Source: Myroides injenensis M09-0166 (lineage in GTDB: Bacteria > Bacteroidota > Bacteroidia > Flavobacteriales > Flavobacteriaceae). From it: a stretch of 35,942 nucleotides of DNA. The stretch lies in NCBI RefSeq assembly GCF_000246945.1, contig NZ_BAEX01000027.1, positions 1 to 35,942 on the forward strand. The letters are read 5' to 3'. The notes beneath the pieces are model-generated. The model was not told the DNA's origin. It searched no databases and saw only the letters and a program-made list of their open reading frames with translations. Positions 15,754-24,796 of this stretch are shown here, one piece after another. A program made the translations under genes and the position numbers. The first letter of the stretch is position 1; each line of letters starts with the position of its first letter.

Positions 15754-16534
15754 TTACAAAGAAGTTTTATCTGCCTTTAAACTACCTGAATTTTGGGAGA
15801 AATGCTTGCGCAGTAGCGAAAGTAAAACTAGTGAAGAAGCACTGAGGTTTTTGGAAAAAATGGGAACTAACGTATCAGGAAATGCTGTTTCTCATAAAGT
15901 ATTTTCAAGTAATAAAAGTGTGAGAAAACATGCTAAGAGTGTATTTATGAAATTTGATTCTCATGATGCATTTAAGTTTTTAGATAATGGATTTGATAGT
16001 GATTTTAACTCTTTAGATGAGTTAAGAATTCATACTTCTCTATATAATAAATCTTTAGAAAAACCTTTGCCACTACTTATGCGTTGGGTTAATGGTGTAA
16101 AGGATGATAATTACAAAGCTTTCTTAATTAAAGAGATTGGTTTTTTTAAACAATTAGAAAGTGCTAATGCCTTGATTACGTTATTTAAGGAAGAAAGTAG
16201 TCAGCGAGTAAAAGCTCAGATAGCTACCACACTTGGTAAGCTAAAGAGTAAAGAAGCTGTAGATGTATTTAAAGAAGATTTTGACTATAGCAGTCAACAA
16301 GTACAAGATGCAATAATTGATGCTCTAGGGGTGATAGGTTGTAATAAGTCATTAGACTTTTTGGAGCAGATCTATTATAATCTTAGTCGTAAGGAGGCTT
16401 TGATAAAAGTGTTTTACAATATCTATCTAATTGATCATCAAAAGGTGGTTTACAATAGAATAAAAAATAATGTAACTACTGAATTTGAGAAAGCATTAAT
16501 CTCTTATGTAGAATTGAATAACTCTAACCAATAA
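15734..16534 (+). CDS. HEAT-repeat protein of the exopolysaccharide operon
   Basis: 266 residues, no signal peptide or membrane helix, so cytoplasmic. Helical pairs typical of HEAT repeats are seen from about 125 onwards (for example VKAQIATTLGKLKSKEAVDVF and VQDAIIDALGVIGCNKSLDFL, each ending in G-x-L/I). The N-terminal half is helical and more divergent. HEAT solenoids usually hold other proteins; here a likely partner is the small membrane protein whose gene it overlaps, or the cytoplasmic domain of the synthase 26 bases downstream. The role as assembly or control factor is inference. Confidence 0.65.
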   Translation: MKLNTNNYKEVLSAFKLPEFWEKCLRSSESKTSEEALRFLEKMGTNVSGNAVSHKVFSSNKSVRKHAKSVFMKFDSHDAFKFLDNGFDSDFNSLDELRIHTSLYNKSLEKPLPLLMRWVNGVKDDNYKAFLIKEIGFFKQLESANALITLFKEESSQRVKAQIATTLGKLKSKEAVDVFKEDFDYSSQQVQDAIIDALGVIGCNKSLDFLEQIYYNLSRKEALIKVFYNIYLIDHQKVVYNRIKNNVTTEFEKALISYVELNNSNQ

Positions 16535-16560
16535 AATTGATTTAATAATCAAGTAATACT

Positions 16561-18012
16561 ATGGACTTACTAATTTATCTCTATCAATATTTGATTTATT
16601 TTTACGCTCTTTTTATAACTATTATTTATGTATTATTAGCTGTATTTGGATACTTCAATATTGTTAATAATAAAAGTAAATATACTTTAAATGAAGAGAA
16701 TAAATTAAGAGAACATCCTGAGATGGCACCTGCTATTTCAGTAGTTGCACCTGCTTATAATGAAGAGGTAATTATAATTGAAAATGTGAATTCTTTATTG
16801 AATTTAAATTATCCTAATTTCGAAGTTGTCATTGTTAATGATGGTAGTAAAGATAAAACATTAGAACTACTTATTGATAATTTTGAGCTTCAGGAGATTC
16901 CCTTTCCTTATATACAAAAAGTAAGATGTCAACCAGTTAACCGCGTTTTTAAATCAACAAATACACTCTATTCACGATTAACGGTAGTAGATAAAGTAAA
17001 TGGTGGGACTAAGGCCGATGCGATGAATGCCGGTATTAATGTAGCTAAGTATGATTATTTTATTAATACGGATGTAGACTGTTTATTGGCCAAAGATACC
17101 CTTACAAAAGTAATTCTGCCTGTATTAGATTCTAATGTACGTGTTATAGCAGTAGGGGCTACAATGCGCATGGTAAATGGATGTGAAGTAAAAAAGGGAA
17201 ATATCACTCGCGTTAAACCCCCAAAGGGTATTATACCACTTTTTCAAGAGACAGAATATTTACGATCGTATTTACTCGCAAAAATGGGTTGGTCTTTTTT
17301 TAACTTAATACCTAATGTATCTGGTGGATTTGGACTTTTTGATAAATCAGCAGTGATTAATGCGGGAGGGTTTGATTCTTTATCTCATGCCGAAGATATG
17401 GATATGACTTTACGTATGATTGCTTATATGCGCGATCAGAATTTAAAATATAAAATCGTTCAGATTCCAGATACTTGCTGTTGGACTGAAGGTCCGCCAA
17501 ACTTAAAAGTGTTAAGTAGACAACGAACCAGATGGGGACGAGGATTGTTACAAATTTTTGTTGTTCACCGCAAATTATTGTTTAATCGTAAATACGGTCG
17601 TACTGGACTTTGGGTGATGCCTTATGCATTATTATGTGAGTTTTTAGCTCCTTTAGTAGAGATTACAGGATTGTTGTTCTTAATCTTTTTATTGTTAACT
17701 AATCAAGTTAATTTTTCTACTTTTTGGTTAATGATATTTTTTGTGTATATGATTGGTATTACTATGTCTTTAATTACCATATCATTTGATTTAATGGTTA
17801 AAAAGCAATACAAGAGCTACAGTGAATACCTTAAACTAATTATCTTTTCTTCATTAGAAGCAATTATTTATCATCCATTAATTGTGTTTTTTAGCATAAG
17901 AGGCTATTGGCAGTTCTTAACACGTAAAAGTTTCAAATGGGGAGATATGACAAGACAAGGATTTAGTAAAAAAGAACAGACTGCTCCCACCTCTAGCGTA
18001 GAGATAAATTAA
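16561..18012 (+). CDS. Processive GT2 polysaccharide synthase, PgaC/hyaluronan-synthase type
   Basis: 483 residues. Polymerises a nucleotide-activated sugar at the inner membrane and pushes the chain outward. Seen: a first membrane helix (about 10-33), then a GT-A domain with SVVAPAYNEE (60-69), VNDGSKDKT (92-100), the metal-binding D-V-D at 171-173, the acceptor-site E-D at 278-279, and Q-R-T-R-W at 321-325, the Q-x-x-R-W mark of processive synthases. Several membrane helices follow (about 350-445), then a short cytoplasmic tail. This set is shared by PgaC, HasA/NodC and cellulose-type enzymes; the closest in layout is PgaC. The sugar cannot be fixed by motif. Fifth to third gene downstream are the outer-membrane porin and lipoproteins of the same path. 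Confidence 0.82.
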   Translation: MDLLIYLYQYLIYFYALFITIIYVLLAVFGYFNIVNNKSKYTLNEENKLREHPEMAPAISVVAPAYNEEVIIIENVNSLLNLNYPNFEVVIVNDGSKDKTLELLIDNFELQEIPFPYIQKVRCQPVNRVFKSTNTLYSRLTVVDKVNGGTKADAMNAGINVAKYDYFINTDVDCLLAKDTLTKVILPVLDSNVRVIAVGATMRMVNGCEVKKGNITRVKPPKGIIPLFQETEYLRSYLLAKMGWSFFNLIPNVSGGFGLFDKSAVINAGGFDSLSHAEDMDMTLRMIAYMRDQNLKYKIVQIPDTCCWTEGPPNLKVLSRQRTRWGRGLLQIFVVHRKLLFNRKYGRTGLWVMPYALLCEFLAPLVEITGLLFLIFLLLTNQVNFSTFWLMIFFVYMIGITMSLITISFDLMVKKQYKSYSEYLKLIIFSSLEAIIYHPLIVFFSIRGYWQFLTRKSFKWGDMTRQGFSKKEQTAPTSSVEIN

Positions 18013-18033
18013 TAAAATTCCAAAAAAAGAAAG

Positions 18034-20829
18034 ATGAGATTTTTAAAAATAGAGCTAAGAACTTATATTTTAGCTACTGCATTATTGTTTTTGGGGCATT
18101 TTACCTACGGACAGACAATAACCTTCGATTATTCAGAAGATTATGTGCATAAAGCAAATAATCAGTTTAGCAAAGGTCAATGGGAAGCAGGAAAAACGAT
18201 TGTCGATCAAGGGTTAAAAGTTAATTCTAAGGATTCTGATCTTAAGATGCTTTCGGGAAAATATTATCACCACTTAAAACAATATGACAAAGCGCGTTAT
18301 GAGCTTGTCAAAGCATTAGAAATTAATCCAAATAACGTCGATGCAAAACAAATACTTGTCAATGTAGAGACAGAGTCAAAGCGTTATTCTAGTGCTATTT
18401 GCTACGTTAATGAACTGCTGGAAGTAAATCCTTACTGGAAAGGCTTATGGCGTAAGAAAGTTGAGTTATATGAGTTGCAAGGAAATCACATAGAAGCAAA
18501 TCGTCTTCGCAAACGCATAAGTCAAATCTACCCAAATGATGAGCAGTTAAAAAATGATTATTTATATAGTACAGAACTTGAAGCTGCAAGTAAACGCCAA
18601 GAAGGCAAAATTGAAGAATCATTAGTATTATCAAAGAGTCTGGTACAAGAGAATCCAACTAATCAGAATTATTATTTAAGTGTGATTAATGATTATTTAA
18701 AAAGTGGAGATCATTATAATGCTTTAGCTTACAGCGAAAGAGGATTAATGTATTTTCCTGATAATATTGAATTGATTAATAAGAAGGTAGGTATTTTACA
18801 AGAGCAAAAACGTTATGATGAAATATTGACATTTTTGCAACAGAAACAATTAACTGCTCAGTACAATTACTATTTATTAGAGGCAGCTCGCAGTGCTAAG
18901 GATAAAGATCCTTTTACGTTATACGGTAAGTTGTTTGAAGCAAATGCTTCAAATCAAGAGGCTTTTAATTATGTGTTTAACCATTTATTTAGTGGACAAC
19001 AGTATGAGCAAGCATTAACTGCTATTGATCGACACCGCAAAAGTAAAGGAGATAGTAAGAATTTAGCACTAAAAGAGCTACTTGTATATAACCGTTTAGG
19101 GAATAATGATAAAGTAGCTAGTTTAACAAAGCAGTTATTCTATCAGTATAATAATGACCAAGAGATAAGAGAAGCCTATGTACAGGTAATGCTTATGGAA
19201 GCTAAAGCAAATATGGAGCAGTTGCGCTATCACCAGGCAATAGCTAACTGGTATCAAGTGAGTCAGTATGGAGATAGTGAAATGAATCAGATAGCTCAAA
19301 ACGGTATTTACACATCTTATGTGGCTTTAGGTGATTATAGTAATGCGCTTAATACTCTTAATAATTTAATAGAGGAAAATCCTTCAAATTATGATTTATA
19401 CTTTAAACGTTCCGACATTTATTTTAAGCAGAATAATTTCTATAAATCTGCTACGGCTTATGAAGATGCTTTAAAATTGATGGATGACAATCAGAAATTA
19501 TATTATCTAGAGGGATATGGTGAATTAATGACCAAAATTATTAAATATTATAATGATGAGTTTCTTTATAATGAGAGTTTACAGTATGTAAACCGTTGGT
19601 TACTAGTTGATTCAGTTAATTTATCAGCTTTGAAATATGGAGCTAATTTAGCTTATCAAGTAAAAGATCAGAATGCTTTAGCGCAATTTATTAAGCAAGG
19701 ACGTAGTAATTATCCAGATGATGTCTTCTTCAAAGTAAAAGATGCTGAATTAAATATTATAGATAAATCTACTACCCAAATAGTTTATGAGGATCTACAT
19801 AGAGAATTAAAGAATAATCCATATCATAAGAATTTAATAGATGCTTTTGCACAAGCAACAGAGAAATACACTTTAGTGTTATTAAAAGAAAATGAAGCTG
19901 AAAAAGCACTGGAAATTATAGATACAGGTTTACTTTATTCAACAGAAGATAAAACATTGCTCTATACTAAAGGGCTTGTATTGGAAAAATTAAAACGCTA
20001 CGACCAAGCTTACTTATATCAGCAGAATTATGATGTATCGCCATTAGAAATCGCAGAGTTTAAACAACATTTAAACTATTTAAACTATAAGAGTTATCGC
20101 AATGAAGTGGGAATAGAACATTTGCGTAGTCGCTTTGCTGATAGTGATCATATCAGTACTGTGTCTTCTTTTCAATATAGTTATTTAGGGGATAAGAATA
20201 CTTATACTGGTAGAGCTAATTACGCAGGAAGAGATCAAGGAAAAGGAATTCAAGGACAATTAGAATGGTCACATACTTATAATAATAAATGGTCATCTCG
20301 ATTTAATGTTGGCTTGGCAAATCAGTTTTTTCCAAAATTCACGATTAATGGGTCTGTGTATAAACAGATTAACTTGTTTACTCCAATGGAGTTAGAGGTA
20401 GGTCTTGGATATCGAAGAGTAGAAGTTAGTGATGATAACACTTCTAATAAGCAAGGATTGTTTAATGTAGTGCTTGGGCTGACAAAAGAGTTAGATAAGT
20501 TTCGTTTAAATGCTAAGCTAGATAATTTTGTTTTTGATGATCAGTATTTATATAATCTTTCTATTAATGCTAGGTACTTTTTAAGTTCCCCGAAAAACTA
20601 TGTTTCTGCCATGGCAGGAGTTGGTTCTTCACCTGATGTAGAACTAATTGATTATAAGTTCTATAATGGTTTCTCGGTAATTAATACAATGGTGGGAGCA
20701 GGATATTCACGAATTGTTTATCATAATGTTTCTCTTGGAGTATTAGGTACATGGTACAACTATAAAGCAGGCGATAATAACTATCGAAATCTATATAATC
20801 TCTATTTTAATTTGAATGTTACTTTTTAA
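18034..20829 (+). CDS. TPR-containing outer-membrane porin with YaiO-type C-terminal barrel
   Basis: 931 residues. Signal peptide about 1-27 (cut after TYGQ), then a long periplasmic helical region (about 30-680) of TPR-like repeats (for example QYDKARYELVKALEINPNN near residue 89), then a beta-barrel (about 690-931) ending in the outer-membrane signature NLYFNLNVTF with a final Phe. TPR plus outer-membrane barrel is the plan of PgaA, and of AlgK-AlgE as separate proteins: the TPRs guide the polymer to the pore. It follows the GT2 synthase by 21 bases and overlaps the next gene by 14, so it is almost certainly the exporter of the polymer made by that synthase. Confidence 0.78.
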   Translation: MRFLKIELRTYILATALLFLGHFTYGQTITFDYSEDYVHKANNQFSKGQWEAGKTIVDQGLKVNSKDSDLKMLSGKYYHHLKQYDKARYELVKALEINPNNVDAKQILVNVETESKRYSSAICYVNELLEVNPYWKGLWRKKVELYELQGNHIEANRLRKRISQIYPNDEQLKNDYLYSTELEAASKRQEGKIEESLVLSKSLVQENPTNQNYYLSVINDYLKSGDHYNALAYSERGLMYFPDNIELINKKVGILQEQKRYDEILTFLQQKQLTAQYNYYLLEAARSAKDKDPFTLYGKLFEANASNQEAFNYVFNHLFSGQQYEQALTAIDRHRKSKGDSKNLALKELLVYNRLGNNDKVASLTKQLFYQYNNDQEIREAYVQVMLMEAKANMEQLRYHQAIANWYQVSQYGDSEMNQIAQNGIYTSYVALGDYSNALNTLNNLIEENPSNYDLYFKRSDIYFKQNNFYKSATAYEDALKLMDDNQKLYYLEGYGELMTKIIKYYNDEFLYNESLQYVNRWLLVDSVNLSALKYGANLAYQVKDQNALAQFIKQGRSNYPDDVFFKVKDAELNIIDKSTTQIVYEDLHRELKNNPYHKNLIDAFAQATEKYTLVLLKENEAEKALEIIDTGLLYSTEDKTLLYTKGLVLEKLKRYDQAYLYQQNYDVSPLEIAEFKQHLNYLNYKSYRNEVGIEHLRSRFADSDHISTVSSFQYSYLGDKNTYTGRANYAGRDQGKGIQGQLEWSHTYNNKWSSRFNVGLANQFFPKFTINGSVYKQINLFTPMELEVGLGYRRVEVSDDNTSNKQGLFNVVLGLTKELDKFRLNAKLDNFVFDDQYLYNLSINARYFLSSPKNYVSAMAGVGSSPDVELIDYKFYNGFSVINTMVGAGYSRIVYHNVSLGVLGTWYNYKAGDNNYRNLYNLYFNLNVTF

Positions 20830-22948
20830 GGTTTTTAGAAATAGCTTACTTCTTTTTTCTCTTGTACTTTTGGGGTGCGGAACTAAAGAATTACCAAAAC
20901 TTAAAGCCCATGGATATATAATTACGGGTGCTAATGAGAAAGGGGAATTATGGGCAGAATACACTTATAATCATTTAGTAAAACGCTCAAGTGATCAATC
21001 CATTTTTAGTCTGAACGGTACTGCGCAGGATAACCAAAAAGAGATTCAGTTTGAAATAGATCAGGACTTATCACATGATTATTGTATTAGTCATACTGCT
21101 GATCGATTACTAATACAAGTGCGTAGCGATGATATAGCCCTATGGATGGTCTATCAATTAATAGAAGCGCTTTCTAGAGAAGATAGCAGAATTAATTCTC
21201 AAGATCTAAATCCTGCAGTAATTGAATTTTATGATCATTGTAGTTCATTTGATTTTAAATATAGAGATCCTCATTATAGTCCTAATTTACAAGAAGATTA
21301 TGCAACCATAAATGCTAATGCTAATCTGGAAGAAAAATGGGGAATATGGGGACATAACTTAAACAAAGTTATCACAGACCACAATGAGAATATGTATGCT
21401 TTAATAGAAGGAAAAAGGGATAGTCGACAATGGTGTTTTTCTTCTAAAGAGCTATTAGCTGATGTTACTTCTTATATCAATGATAATTATGGAGATAGTA
21501 CTTCGGTTTTTTATTATTTTATGATTATGCCTCAAGATAATAATCTTGTTTGTCAGTGTCACCAGTGCTTGCTTGCTGGTAATACTGGTAAGAGTGCATC
21601 ATCTGCAGTAGTAAATTTTATTAATGAATTAGCTACTTGTTTTGAAGGTCATCATTTCTTCACTTCTGCTTATCGTACAACTAGTACAATACCAACTGCA
21701 CCAATGGCAAGTAATGCAGGGGTAATACTAAGTACTATTGAATTGCCTAAAGGTATAACATTAGATGAAAAGCAACCTGTTACAAAACAATTTATTGAAG
21801 ATTTTTACAGCTGGGAGCAGAAAACAAGTGAGATTTATATATGGGACTACTGTGCTAATTTTGATGATTATCTTACACCTATTCCCACTCTATATAGTTT
21901 ACAAGAACAGTTGAAGTTCTATAAAAAGTTAGGGATAAAAGGAATCTTTCTCAATGCTAGTGGATATGACTATATGCCTTTTGACGATGTGAAAACTTAT
22001 GTAGCTGGACAACTAATGAAAAGAGCAGATGTAGCTATCGATAAACTTGTAGAGCAGTATTTTAAAAAGTTTTACCCCAGTAGTCATTCACTATTAACTT
22101 CCTATTATCTCAGTTTAGAAAAACAATATAAGAAGAAGGCGAAACAATATGGTATGTATAGTGGTTTTGCTGATATTTTAAAAGTGTATTGTGATCCTAT
22201 ACAATTTGTAGAGTTTTATGATGCATTAGAAAAAGTGATAATACAGGCAAAAGGACAAGAACAAGTACAACTAAAAAAATTATACACAGCCTTAACTTTT
22301 ACTAGATTTCAGTTGGCCTATTATGAAAAGTCAAAACAATACGGGTATGCTATTGAGCACCCCTTTTCATTAGAAGTTAAGCCTATTGTCAAAAAATGGA
22401 TAGATCAGCTAGAGCAAAGTAGTAATTATACTATATCTAATTACAGAGAAAGTAATGGTTCACTAGATAAATATATAGCATTTTGGAGGAAGATATATCA
22501 GGACAATGATGATGAAAATCTTCTCAAAGGAAAGTCTATTGAAATATTATCTAAAAAAGATGAGGGGTTTGAAAAATCTGATTTGTTACACGATGCTCAG
22601 ATAGGATACGAACAGGATTATCACATAGGTTGGTACATCAGTAGTTTAGATGACTTACACCTTCGTTTTATTACCCAATCTTTAGAAGGTACTCACAGGA
22701 TAACTATCCGCTTTTTGCAACAAGAGGAACATAACTTTTATCTACCAGAGAGAGTTGAGTTTTGGGCGGCAGGTAAGATGATTGCACAGGTAATGAATAA
22801 AGATTTGACAAGAGAAGAAAACGTAGGTACCTCTAGTGTTTTACTTGATTTAAGCCAGGTAGAACATATAGAGATAAAAGTGATTAGACAACAAAAAGAA
22901 CATCGCAATATACTAGCTTGTGATGAAGTACAATTAAGAAAAATATAG
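20816..22948 (+). CDS. DUF4838 lipoprotein, probable carbohydrate-active enzyme
   Basis: 710 residues. Lipoprotein signal at the N-terminus (lipobox L-L-G-C, Cys about 21). The central part matches my memory of DUF4838 proteins, which are distantly related to glycoside hydrolases: VFYYFMIMPQDN, then a Cys cluster C-Q-C-H-Q-C at 246-251, and YIWDYCANFDDY and GIKGIFLNASGYDYMPF, which resemble barrel strands carrying acidic residues. A C-terminal beta-sandwich (about 590-710) may bind sugar. It begins inside the last codons of the porin gene. In pga systems this position in the pathway is held by PgaB, which trims and deacetylates the polymer; this protein may have the analogous job, with a different fold. 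No catalytic residue is proven. Confidence 0.65.
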   Translation: MLLFKVFRNSLLLFSLVLLGCGTKELPKLKAHGYIITGANEKGELWAEYTYNHLVKRSSDQSIFSLNGTAQDNQKEIQFEIDQDLSHDYCISHTADRLLIQVRSDDIALWMVYQLIEALSREDSRINSQDLNPAVIEFYDHCSSFDFKYRDPHYSPNLQEDYATINANANLEEKWGIWGHNLNKVITDHNENMYALIEGKRDSRQWCFSSKELLADVTSYINDNYGDSTSVFYYFMIMPQDNNLVCQCHQCLLAGNTGKSASSAVVNFINELATCFEGHHFFTSAYRTTSTIPTAPMASNAGVILSTIELPKGITLDEKQPVTKQFIEDFYSWEQKTSEIYIWDYCANFDDYLTPIPTLYSLQEQLKFYKKLGIKGIFLNASGYDYMPFDDVKTYVAGQLMKRADVAIDKLVEQYFKKFYPSSHSLLTSYYLSLEKQYKKKAKQYGMYSGFADILKVYCDPIQFVEFYDALEKVIIQAKGQEQVQLKKLYTALTFTRFQLAYYEKSKQYGYAIEHPFSLEVKPIVKKWIDQLEQSSNYTISNYRESNGSLDKYIAFWRKIYQDNDDENLLKGKSIEILSKKDEGFEKSDLLHDAQIGYEQDYHIGWYISSLDDLHLRFITQSLEGTHRITIRFLQQEEHNFYLPERVEFWAAGKMIAQVMNKDLTREENVGTSSVLLDLSQVEHIEIKVIRQQKEHRNILACDEVQLRKI

Positions 22949-22951
22949 TAT

Positions 22952-23467
22952 ATGAGCCAAAGTTTAAGAATACTGTGCGGTTTGTGCCTTAGTCTTTTTT
23001 TTATCGCATGTGGGGATATGAAAGACAAGAAAACTACATTAGAGATTATTGATAATAAGCGCCATTATTATCCTATCGTACAAGGACAGGAATTAGATAT
23101 TGTATTTCCAATAAAGAATGTAGGAGAACATCCATTTGTATTAGATGATATTATTATAACCTGTGGTTGTTTAGCATTGAAGCGTTCGTCTGTTAATAGT
23201 ATTCCTGCCGGTAGCCAGGGACATTTAATATTGAGCTATGATAGCACTAAGAATATAGGTTATGTAGAGCATTATATTACACTTTATGGCAATTTTTTAA
23301 AAGGAGATAAGCTGGAGATTACTTTTGATGTCAATGTGGTCCCTGATGCACATTACACAAAGGATTATGAAGAGCTTTATCAAATAAAGAAAGATAAAAA
23401 TGGTGGAGTGAAAAAGATGGTAGAAGGAGCAGAAAATAACAAAGGCTATTATTTAAAAATAGAATAA
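22952..23467 (+). CDS. DUF1573 lipoprotein
   Basis: 171 residues. Lipoprotein signal (lipobox F-I-A-C, Cys20), then an immunoglobulin-like DUF1573 domain (about 35-130) with the hallmark VFPIKNVGEHPFVLDDI and ITCGCL, in which the T-C-G-C pair is typical of the family. The tail is Lys/Glu-rich. Such proteins are common in Bacteroidota, without a firm role; here it follows the DUF4838 gene by 3 bases and precedes galE by 1, so it belongs to the same operon. It may be a small partner of the exporter or of the DUF4838 lipoprotein. Confidence 0.75.
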   Translation: MSQSLRILCGLCLSLFFIACGDMKDKKTTLEIIDNKRHYYPIVQGQELDIVFPIKNVGEHPFVLDDIIITCGCLALKRSSVNSIPAGSQGHLILSYDSTKNIGYVEHYITLYGNFLKGDKLEITFDVNVVPDAHYTKDYEELYQIKKDKNGGVKKMVEGAENNKGYYLKIE

Positions 23468-23468
23468 T

Positions 23469-24488
23469 ATGAATAAGATTCTGGTAACAGGAGGTTTAGG
23501 ATATATTGGATCCCATACGGTGGTGGAGCTAATAGAGCAAGGGTTTGAGGTAGTTATAATCGATGATTTATCGAATTCTAAAAAACAGGTATTATACAAT
23601 ATTGAAAAAATTACTGGTACAATGCCAGAATTATATGAAGGAGATATAAAAAATAAAGAAGTACTAAATCTTGTTTTTAATCAACATGCTTTTAATGGTG
23701 TAATTCATTTTGCAGCTTTTAAATCTGTAAGTGAAAGTCAAGCCAATCCTTTAGAATATTACGATAATAATATTAACGGTTTAGTTACTCTTTTAATGAT
23801 GATGAAACAGTATAATGTGCAGCATCTTATATTCAGTTCTTCTTGTACTGTTTATGGTCAGGCTAAAGAAATGCCTATAAGGGAATCAACTCCATTAAAA
23901 ATGTGTGAATCAAGTTATGGAAAAACCAAGCAAATGGGAGAACAAATCATAGAAGACTTCGTAAAAGCCTATGATAAGAAAGCTTGTTTATTGCGTTATT
24001 TTAACCCAATTGGAGCACATAAAAGTGGACTTTTAGGCGAACTTCCTAATGGTGTCCCTAATAACCTAGTTCCTTTTGTTTTACAGACAGCAGCTGGTAT
24101 TCGCGACTATCTGAATATTTGGGGAGATGACTATACTACGGCTGACGGTACTGCTGTAAGAGATTATATTTATGTGGGAGATTTAGCAAAAGCACATTTG
24201 GCTGCTTTATTAAAATTATTAAAAGAGGATAAGACGAGTTTATTGGATATCTATAATTTAGGAACAGGTAGAGGAACATCGGTATTGGAAATTGTTAAGA
24301 CTTTTGAAAAGGTGAATAAGCAGAAGGTAAACTATAAGATAGGACCACGTAGAGAGGGTGATATTACCATTGCATATGCTGATGCTAGTCTAGCAGAGAA
24401 AGAACTTGATTGGAAAGCTACAACTACCATTGAGCAATCTTTACTAACAGCTTGGCAGTGGCAATTGAATTTAAAAGAGAGCTTATAG
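23469..24488 (+). CDS. galE: UDP-glucose/UDP-GlcNAc 4-epimerase GalE
   Basis: 339 residues, the standard GalE length. Interconverts UDP-glucose and UDP-galactose, or their N-acetyl forms, in the cytosol. Seen: NAD-binding G-x-x-G-x-x-G at 8-14, SSSCTVYG (123-130), catalytic Tyr150 and Lys154 (SYGKTK), RYFNPIGAH, GDDYTTADGTAVRDYIYV, and the closing RREGD segment. At the position of E. coli Tyr299, which blocks N-acetyl sugars, this protein has Ala302 (IAYADAS), and a small residue there usually allows UDP-GlcNAc/UDP-GalNAc exchange. As last gene of the polysaccharide operon it probably supplies Gal or GalNAc to the synthase. No good terminator follows directly. Confidence 0.9.
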   Translation: MNKILVTGGLGYIGSHTVVELIEQGFEVVIIDDLSNSKKQVLYNIEKITGTMPELYEGDIKNKEVLNLVFNQHAFNGVIHFAAFKSVSESQANPLEYYDNNINGLVTLLMMMKQYNVQHLIFSSSCTVYGQAKEMPIRESTPLKMCESSYGKTKQMGEQIIEDFVKAYDKKACLLRYFNPIGAHKSGLLGELPNGVPNNLVPFVLQTAAGIRDYLNIWGDDYTTADGTAVRDYIYVGDLAKAHLAALLKLLKEDKTSLLDIYNLGTGRGTSVLEIVKTFEKVNKQKVNYKIGPRREGDITIAYADASLAEKELDWKATTTIEQSLLTAWQWQLNLKESL

Positions 24489-24593
24489 CAGCTTAAAAAC
24501 ACTTTAAAAGTAGATGTAAATGCGAATTAAAAGCTTCAAAGTATCCATAAAGAATACCAAAAGTTAAAAATATAAGGTACATTTTGTGATTTA

Positions 24594-24623
24594 GTTTTAG
24601 TATTGAATCTTTTAGTAATTTTG
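24594..24623 (+). promoter_or_regulatory. Promoter upstream of the TPR-AraC regulator
   Basis: TTG (24594-24596), a 19-base spacer, and TAATTTTG (24616-24623), an exact -7 box at ideal spacing. Transcription would start near 24630, about 165 bases before the coding start, and would pass through the hairpin at 24653-24687. Confidence 0.65.
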
Positions 24624-24652
24624 CTTATTAATTTAACAGAATAAAACGCACT

Positions 24653-24687
24653 AAAAGGTCTATAGTAATATGGACCTTTAATTTTTT
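24653..24687 (+). terminator. Leader terminator or attenuator before the TPR-AraC gene
   Basis: AAAAGGTCTATA pairs with TATGGACCTTT (about 24653-24664 with 24669-24679, one T-G pair, loop GTAA), followed by six T (24682-24687). It may stop read-through from galE. Because a strong promoter lies only 30 bases upstream, it may also attenuate the regulator gene. A 23-codon hydrophobic frame (24713-24784) lies between it and the regulator. The rest of 24489-24796 shows no gene. Confidence 0.7.
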
Positions 24688-24796
24688 ACCAAATCCATAT
24701 AGAATAAAGAAAATGAAACAAATAATTAGATATAGTAATACATATTTTAGCTTGGGTTTAATTATAATTGGTGAGATTGTTTAAAGAAAACATTGC

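Noticed and set aside
22738-23028. A 96-codon - strand frame across the junction of the two lipoprotein genes
   Set aside because: It is antisense to two genes with clear lipoprotein signals and has no recognisable domain.
24713-24784. A 23-codon hydrophobic frame before the TPR-AraC gene
   Set aside because: Too short to support as a gene; kept only as a remark on the leader region.
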